Notes under the pieces: generated by a model
Told to the model about the DNA's origin: nothing
Database searches by the model: none
The model's input: the letters and a program-made list of their open reading frames with translations, nothing else
Made by a program: the position numbers and the translations under genes
Source: Flavonifractor sp. An10
GTDB taxonomy: Bacteria; Bacillota; Clostridia; Oscillospirales; Oscillospiraceae
NCBI RefSeq assembly: GCF_002161215.1
Contig: NZ_NFMB01000002.1
Coordinates: forward strand, 248,001 to 312,000
Reading direction: 5' to 3'
Length of the DNA stretch: 64,000 bases
Shown: positions 60,402 to 64,000 of the stretch, in pieces
Numbering within the stretch: the first letter of the stretch is position 1
How the letters are laid out: each line of letters begins with the position of its first letter

Positions 60402-60418
60402 ATATAACGCTGTTATAT
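60402..60418. promoter_or_regulatory. inverted repeat upstream of the tetR gene
   Basis: ATATAAC-GCT-GTTATAT, about 26 nt before the TetR start codon. Its sequence differs from the operator of the ABC operon, so either one repressor accepts both or only one of the two is its site. Confidence 0.5.
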
Positions 60419-60540
60419 TGTAACAGACGGCGGCGCCGCTGTCAAGGGCGGCGGGACATTTTTAGGCAGCGGCACGGGATATCGGGATATATGGACAGCC
60501 CCGGCCATATCGGCCGGGGCTGTCCGCGCAATCGGTTCAT

Positions 60541-61314
60541 TCAGATGTTGGGCATTTTGGCGGTGGGCATCATCAGCACCTTGCCGGTGCCCCGGTACAC
60601 GTTGACCAGGCCCTCGCCGGAGGCGGCGGAGCCGATCAGGCTCTTGCCGGAGCGCTCCACGGTGAAGTTCAGGCTGTTGCTCCAGGCGATGGCGTAGTTG
60701 CCGTCGATTTTCAGCACGTCGTTCTGGAGGGTGATCTCGATGAGCTCCTCCTTCGGGCAGTCGGACTCGATGCAGAAAATGCCGCTGCCGTTGAGGCTCA
60801 GGTTGAACAGCCCCTCCCCGCCGGCCACGGCGGAGGAGAAATTGGAGCGCATCACGGCCTTGTGCTGCAGGGTGGACTCGCAGGCCAGGAACAGGCCGTC
60901 GTCCAGCACCACCGAGCCGCCCCACTGGGCGGCGTCCATCAGGATCAGGTGGCGGTAGGTGGGCTCCAGCACCAGCAGGCCGTCGCCGGTGTACTCCGGC
61001 TTGATGGCGGACTCGCCGGTGGCCTTGCCGCGGACGGCCTTTCCCAGGAAATCCCCCACCCCCTTGATGCCGGTGGTGGCGTTGACGTTGCCCAGCATCC
61101 ACTGCATGGCGCCCGCCTGGATGGTCACCTCGGCCTTGCTGAGATCACAGACCAGCTGGCGCTTGCGCACGTTCATCTGCGCGCTGTAGAAAGCGGTGGC
61201 CGCTGAGCCGGGGGTCACGCTGAGATCCCGCTGGTACTCGAGCACCTGGAACGCGCCCAGCTCCGAAAGGATCCTGACATCGTCGTTGTCGGTGAAATTG
61301 GAAATCTGATACAT
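60541..61314 (-). CDS. AIM24 family protein
   Basis: A protein of 257 residues starting MYQISNFTDNDDVRIL, with GAMQWMLGNVNATTG, EGLFNLSLNGSGIFCIES and a C-terminal beta-helix-like repeat pattern typical of AIM24/TIGR00266 proteins. GGAGGTGCTGTCCC precedes ATG 61314. The fold is a beta-sandwich resembling tryptophan-RNA-binding attenuation protein; the function in bacteria is not established. Confidence 0.85.
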   Translation of the reverse strand: MYQISNFTDNDDVRILSELGAFQVLEYQRDLSVTPGSAATAFYSAQMNVRKRQLVCDLSKAEVTIQAGAMQWMLGNVNATTGIKGVGDFLGKAVRGKATGESAIKPEYTGDGLLVLEPTYRHLILMDAAQWGGSVVLDDGLFLACESTLQHKAVMRSNFSSAVAGGEGLFNLSLNGSGIFCIESDCPKEELIEITLQNDVLKIDGNYAIAWSNSLNFTVERSGKSLIGSAASGEGLVNVYRGTGKVLMMPTAKMPNI

Positions 61315-61430
61315 GGGACAGCACCTCCAAAAATCTGTTGTTTCAGTCTGGGGTATGCGCTGTGCTGCCTCTATTATACCGACTCCGAAATAAAACCGCA
61401 AGTCCGGAAAAGCGCACTCCCGGGCCCTTC

Positions 61431-62363
61431 TCAGGCGAAAATGGTCTCCGCCCCCACCTTGACGCAGCCCGGCGGGGCGTACTTCCACTTCTCCAGCCGG
61501 CCCTGGGTGATAAAATACTCCAGCAGGGCGGGGCCGTCCAGGGGCGGCAGGGTGTCGATGGCCAGCAGCTTGATCTTCATCCGCTCGGGCAGGATGGCCT
61601 TGATGTACACGGAAACCCGCTGCCCCTCCGCCAGGCCCGCCTTCCGCTCCGCCAGGCCGGACAGGTTGGGGGTGAGCTCCACAAAGGCCCCGTAGTCCTT
61701 GACGCCCCGGACGATGCCCGGCACCGTCATGCCCGGCTGGAACCGGGCGGCGTTCTCCGCCCAGGTGCCCAGCAGCTCCCGGTGGGTCAGGTAGATGCGC
61801 TCCGCCCGGGGATCCAGATCCAGCACCGCGGCATAGACGGCCTGCCCCACCCGGAACCGCTGGCCCGGGTGGGGGATGCGGGAGACCGAGATGTTCTCAA
61901 TGCCGATCAGGGAGGGCACGCCGCAGCCGATGTCCACAAAGGCGCCGAAGGGCTCCAGGTGGGTGACCACGGCGGGGATGATCATGCCGGGGCGCAGCCC
62001 GGCCAGCATGGCGTCCAGGGCGGCCCGCTGGGCCCGGCGGCGGGAGAGCCGGGGGCGGAGGGCGCCGTTTTCCTCTTCCAGGGCTTCCACCGTGAAGCAC
62101 ACCGGCCTGCCCACCCGGGAGAGGATGGCGATCTCCCGGGTGGTGCCCTCGGCGATGCCCAGGGCGGCCTCCTCCCGGGGGATCACCCCGGTGAAGGGCC
62201 CCACGGTCACCAGCAGATTGTGGCCCTCGTCGCACAGCTGGGCCACCCCCTCCAGGACGGTTTTCTCCTCCATGGCCCGGCGGAGTGTGCCGGCGGAGGC
62301 GCAGGCGGCCTCGTTTTCCGGTGTATGCAGCAGACGCCCCTCGGGCGGATAGCGGCTCGTCAA
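61431..62363 (-). CDS. S1 RNA-binding domain protein
   Basis: A protein of about 310 residues with two S1-type OB folds: GMIIPAVVTHLEPFGAFVDIGCGVPSLIGIENIS and GMTVPGIVRGVKDYGAFVELTPNLSGLAERK. It resembles RpsA-like proteins of Clostridia, which are shorter than the proteobacterial ribosomal S1. The start is uncertain: TTG 62363 has AAAGGA some distance upstream; the frame continues further without a better start. Confidence 0.8.
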   Translation of the reverse strand: MTSRYPPEGRLLHTPENEAACASAGTLRRAMEEKTVLEGVAQLCDEGHNLLVTVGPFTGVIPREEAALGIAEGTTREIAILSRVGRPVCFTVEALEEENGALRPRLSRRRAQRAALDAMLAGLRPGMIIPAVVTHLEPFGAFVDIGCGVPSLIGIENISVSRIPHPGQRFRVGQAVYAAVLDLDPRAERIYLTHRELLGTWAENAARFQPGMTVPGIVRGVKDYGAFVELTPNLSGLAERKAGLAEGQRVSVYIKAILPERMKIKLLAIDTLPPLDGPALLEYFITQGRLEKWKYAPPGCVKVGAETIFA

Positions 62364-62436
62364 TATGACCAAATCCTTTCTCGGCTCCAGGCGCTTTTTT
62401 CTTACCCAACCACTATATGCGCCCCCTCCGGTTGAA

Positions 62437-62465
62437 TTGACAGGGGCGGAGCGGGAATTTATAAT
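62437..62465 (+). promoter_or_regulatory. consensus promoter of the DUF951-hisC operon
   Basis: TTGACA and TATAAT, both perfect, separated by 17 nt. It is the best match to consensus in the window. Confidence 0.88.
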
Positions 62466-62534
62466 ATAGACATCTGATGCTTTACACAAATAAAGCGCGC
62501 GGCCCGGCCGCGCGGAGAGAAGGGGGCGCGGCGC

Positions 62535-62726
62535 GTGGACATTCACGTGGGCGATGTACTGGAACTGAAAAAGGAGCACCCCTGCGGCAGCCGGCGGTGG
62601 CTGGTGCTGCGGGTGGGCATGGACTTCCGCCTGCGCTGCGAGGGCTGCGGCCACGAGGTCATGCTGCCCCGGAGCAAGGCGGAAAAGAGCATCCGGAAGA
62701 TTCTGCGGGAGGAGGGGACGGAATGA
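62535..62726 (+). CDS. DUF951 family protein
   Basis: A protein of 63 residues: VGDVLELKKEHPCGSRRWLVLRVGMDFRLRCEGCGHEVMLPR is the complete DUF951 signature with a CxxC pair and the preceding Cys of HPCG. Conserved in Firmicutes, often near rpsF or ychF; function unknown. It shares ATGA with hisC, so the two are translationally coupled. Confidence 0.92.
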   Translation: MDIHVGDVLELKKEHPCGSRRWLVLRVGMDFRLRCEGCGHEVMLPRSKAEKSIRKILREEGTE

Positions 62727-63781
62727 AGGAATTTTGGAGCGCGCGGGCCAGGAGCCTGACCCCCTATGTGCCGGGGGAGCAGCCCCAGGGCCAGACCTTT
62801 ATCAAGCTCAACACCAACGAGAACCCCTATCCCCCCGCGCCGGCGGCCCTGGCGGCCATCCGGGCGGCGGCGGACGGCACCCTGCGGCTCTACCCCGACC
62901 CGGAGTGCGGCGTTCTGCGGCAGGCCCTGGCGGAGACCTACGGCCTGCGGCCGGAAAACGTGTTCGTGGGCAACGGCTCCGACGAGGTGCTGGCCCTGTG
63001 CTTCCAGGCCTTTTTTGACCCGGGGCGGGAGATCCTCTTTCCCGACGTGACCTACAGCTTCTACCCGGTGTTCGCCCAGCTGTACGGCTTGGACTACCGG
63101 GAGGTGCCCCTGAACGACGACTTCTCCCTGCCGCTGGAGCCCCTCCTGGGCGGGAACGGCGGCGTGGTGATCGCCAACCCCAACGCCCCCACCGGACAGG
63201 CGGTGGGCCTGGACGCCGTCCGCGCCCTGCTGGAGGGGAATCCCCGGGCGGTGGTGCTGGTGGACGAGGCCTATGTGGACTTCGGGGCCGCCTCCGCCGC
63301 GGAGCTGGTGGGGGAGTACCCCAACCTGGTGGTGGTGCAGACCATGTCCAAGTCCCGCGCCCTGGCGGGCCTGCGGGTGGGCTATGCCCTGGCGGACGGG
63401 AACCTGATCGCCGCCCTCCACAGCGTGAAGAACTCCTTCAACTCCTACACCCTGGATCGGCTGGCCCTGGCCGGGGCGGCGGGGGCCCTGTCGGAGCCGG
63501 ACTATCTGCGCCAGACGGCGGAGAAGATCATAGCCACCCGGGCGCGGACAACGGCGGCCCTGCGGGCCATGGGCTTCCAGGTGGCGGACTCGGCGGCCAA
63601 CTTCCTCTTTGTCTCCCACCCAGCGGTGGCGGCCAAGACCCTGCTGGACGGCCTGCGGGCGCGGGGAATCCTGGTGCGCTGGTGGGACAGGCCCCGCATC
63701 TCCAACCACCTGCGCATCACCGTGGGCACCGACGGGGAGATGGACGCCCTGCTGAGCGCCCTGGAGGAGCTGGTGCCGTGA
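62723..63781 (+). CDS. hisC: histidinol-phosphate aminotransferase
   Basis: A protein of 352 residues. [13 protein letters not shown] is the N-terminal substrate-binding signature, [12 protein letters not shown] and [11 protein letters not shown] contain the PLP-ring and cofactor aspartate residues, and [20 protein letters not shown] the Schiff-base lysine. It converts histidinol phosphate and 2-oxoglutarate to imidazole-acetol phosphate and glutamate (reversible). No other his genes are adjacent, so a broader aromatic aminotransferase role is possible. GGAGG precedes the ATG. Confidence 0.9.
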   Translation: MKEFWSARARSLTPYVPGEQPQGQTFIKLNTNENPYPPAPAALAAIRAAADGTLRLYPDPECGVLRQALAETYGLRPENVFVGNGSDEVLALCFQAFFDPGREILFPDVTYSFYPVFAQLYGLDYREVPLNDDFSLPLEPLLGGNGGVVIANPNAPTGQAVGLDAVRALLEGNPRAVVLVDEAYVDFGAASAAELVGEYPNLVVVQTMSKSRALAGLRVGYALADGNLIAALHSVKNSFNSYTLDRLALAGAAGALSEPDYLRQTAEKIIATRARTTAALRAMGFQVADSAANFLFVSHPAVAAKTLLDGLRARGILVRWWDRPRISNHLRITVGTDGEMDALLSALEELVP

Positions 63782-64000
63782 GATACGAGGGGAACATCTA
63801 CCGCCCGCCGGGGGAGTGGAAAAGCTACCTGCTGCAAGTCACGGTGGGTTGCTCCCACAACGCCTGTACCTTCTGTGGCATGTATAAGGACAAGCGCTAC
63901 CGGGTGCGCCCCCTGGAGGAGATCTTCGAGGACATTGCCATGGCGAAGGCGGCCTACGGGGACGTGAACCGGGTATTCCTCTGCGACGGGGACGCGGTGG
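63778..64000 (+). CDS. radical SAM protein (5' part; continues past window)
   Basis: Starts at a GTG that overlaps the hisC stop (GTGA). The 74 codons in view include [16 protein letters not shown], a CX4CX2C radical SAM motif typical of one uncharacterised Firmicutes radical SAM family, and FLCDGDAV, its conserved follow-on segment. Function unknown. Confidence 0.85.
   Translation, partial: MRYEGNIYRPPGEWKSYLLQVTVGCSHNACTFCGMYKDKRYRVRPLEEIFEDIAMAKAAYGDVNRVFLCDGDAV

Overview
The right two thirds of the window (about 18-64 kb) is GC-rich and encodes typical Clostridia functions: NrdR, a TIGR03936/TIGR03960 radical-SAM pair, thioredoxin and thioredoxin reductase, a DctM-like permease, a MATE pump, S-layer-homology secreted proteins and a DUF951-hisC operon. 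Shine-Dalgarno sites are strong and promoters TTGACA/TATAAT-like. A high-GC member of the Oscillospiraceae (Flavonifractor / Lawsonibacter / Pseudoflavonifractor type) is my best inference. The left 18 kb is visibly AT-richer and is probably acquired DNA.

Left accessory region, almost all on the minus strand. Positions 1-4.9 kb hold three radical SAM enzymes interleaved with two U32-peptidase-like proteins, behind one recognisable promoter, with no convincing precursor peptide. Positions 5.1-9.5 kb hold the most unusual locus: an unknown 151-aa protein, a stand-alone DnaA-like AAA+ domain, a 348-aa protein that looks like the palm and C-terminal parts of replicase PolC without its catalytic aspartates, a repeat-rich solenoid protein and a four-helix membrane protein with an HExxH metalloprotease domain. 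Positions 10.2-17.7 kb form a Tn7-like transposition module: tnsA, tnsB, tnsC, a TniQ/TnsD targeting protein, three small acidic proteins and a serine resolvase. Its tnsA side faces the 3' end of nrdR, as the right end of Tn7 faces glmS.

Middle region. After nrdR and tRNA-Ala(GGC) comes a cell-surface locus (19.5-27 kb): two paralogous secreted proteins, one with SLH repeats, an ECF-type sigma factor with a membrane-anchored C-terminal extension, and a divergent RsiV-like lipoprotein. Three start regions here share ATAAAACC-N15-GRYACT, a good candidate for the promoter read by this sigma factor. Two of these genes carry frameshifts at G/C homopolymers. A decayed IS3-family element closes the locus.

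From 28.5 to 36.6 kb lie housekeeping and redox genes, an 8-oxoguanine deaminase-like amidohydrolase and a MATE transporter. A decayed integrative element sits beside tRNA-Leu(CAA) (36.8-38.3 kb). From 38.3 to 46.3 kb is a catabolic operon for an unidentified amino or imino acid: a three-part flavin/Fe-S dehydrogenase, a second flavoprotein, a DapA-family lyase, a CoA-disulfide-reductase-like enzyme and a permease, with a Crp/Fnr regulator and a palindromic Crp/Fnr-type site upstream.

A second integrase, split by an amber codon, lies next to tRNA-Thr(CGT) (47.1-48.3 kb). Then follow a UvrD-type helicase, a nuclease lipoprotein, tRNA-Arg(ACG), two pairs of ABC transporters with exporter fold and a TetR regulator, an AIM24-family protein, an S1-domain protein, DUF951, hisC and the start of another radical SAM gene cut by the window edge.
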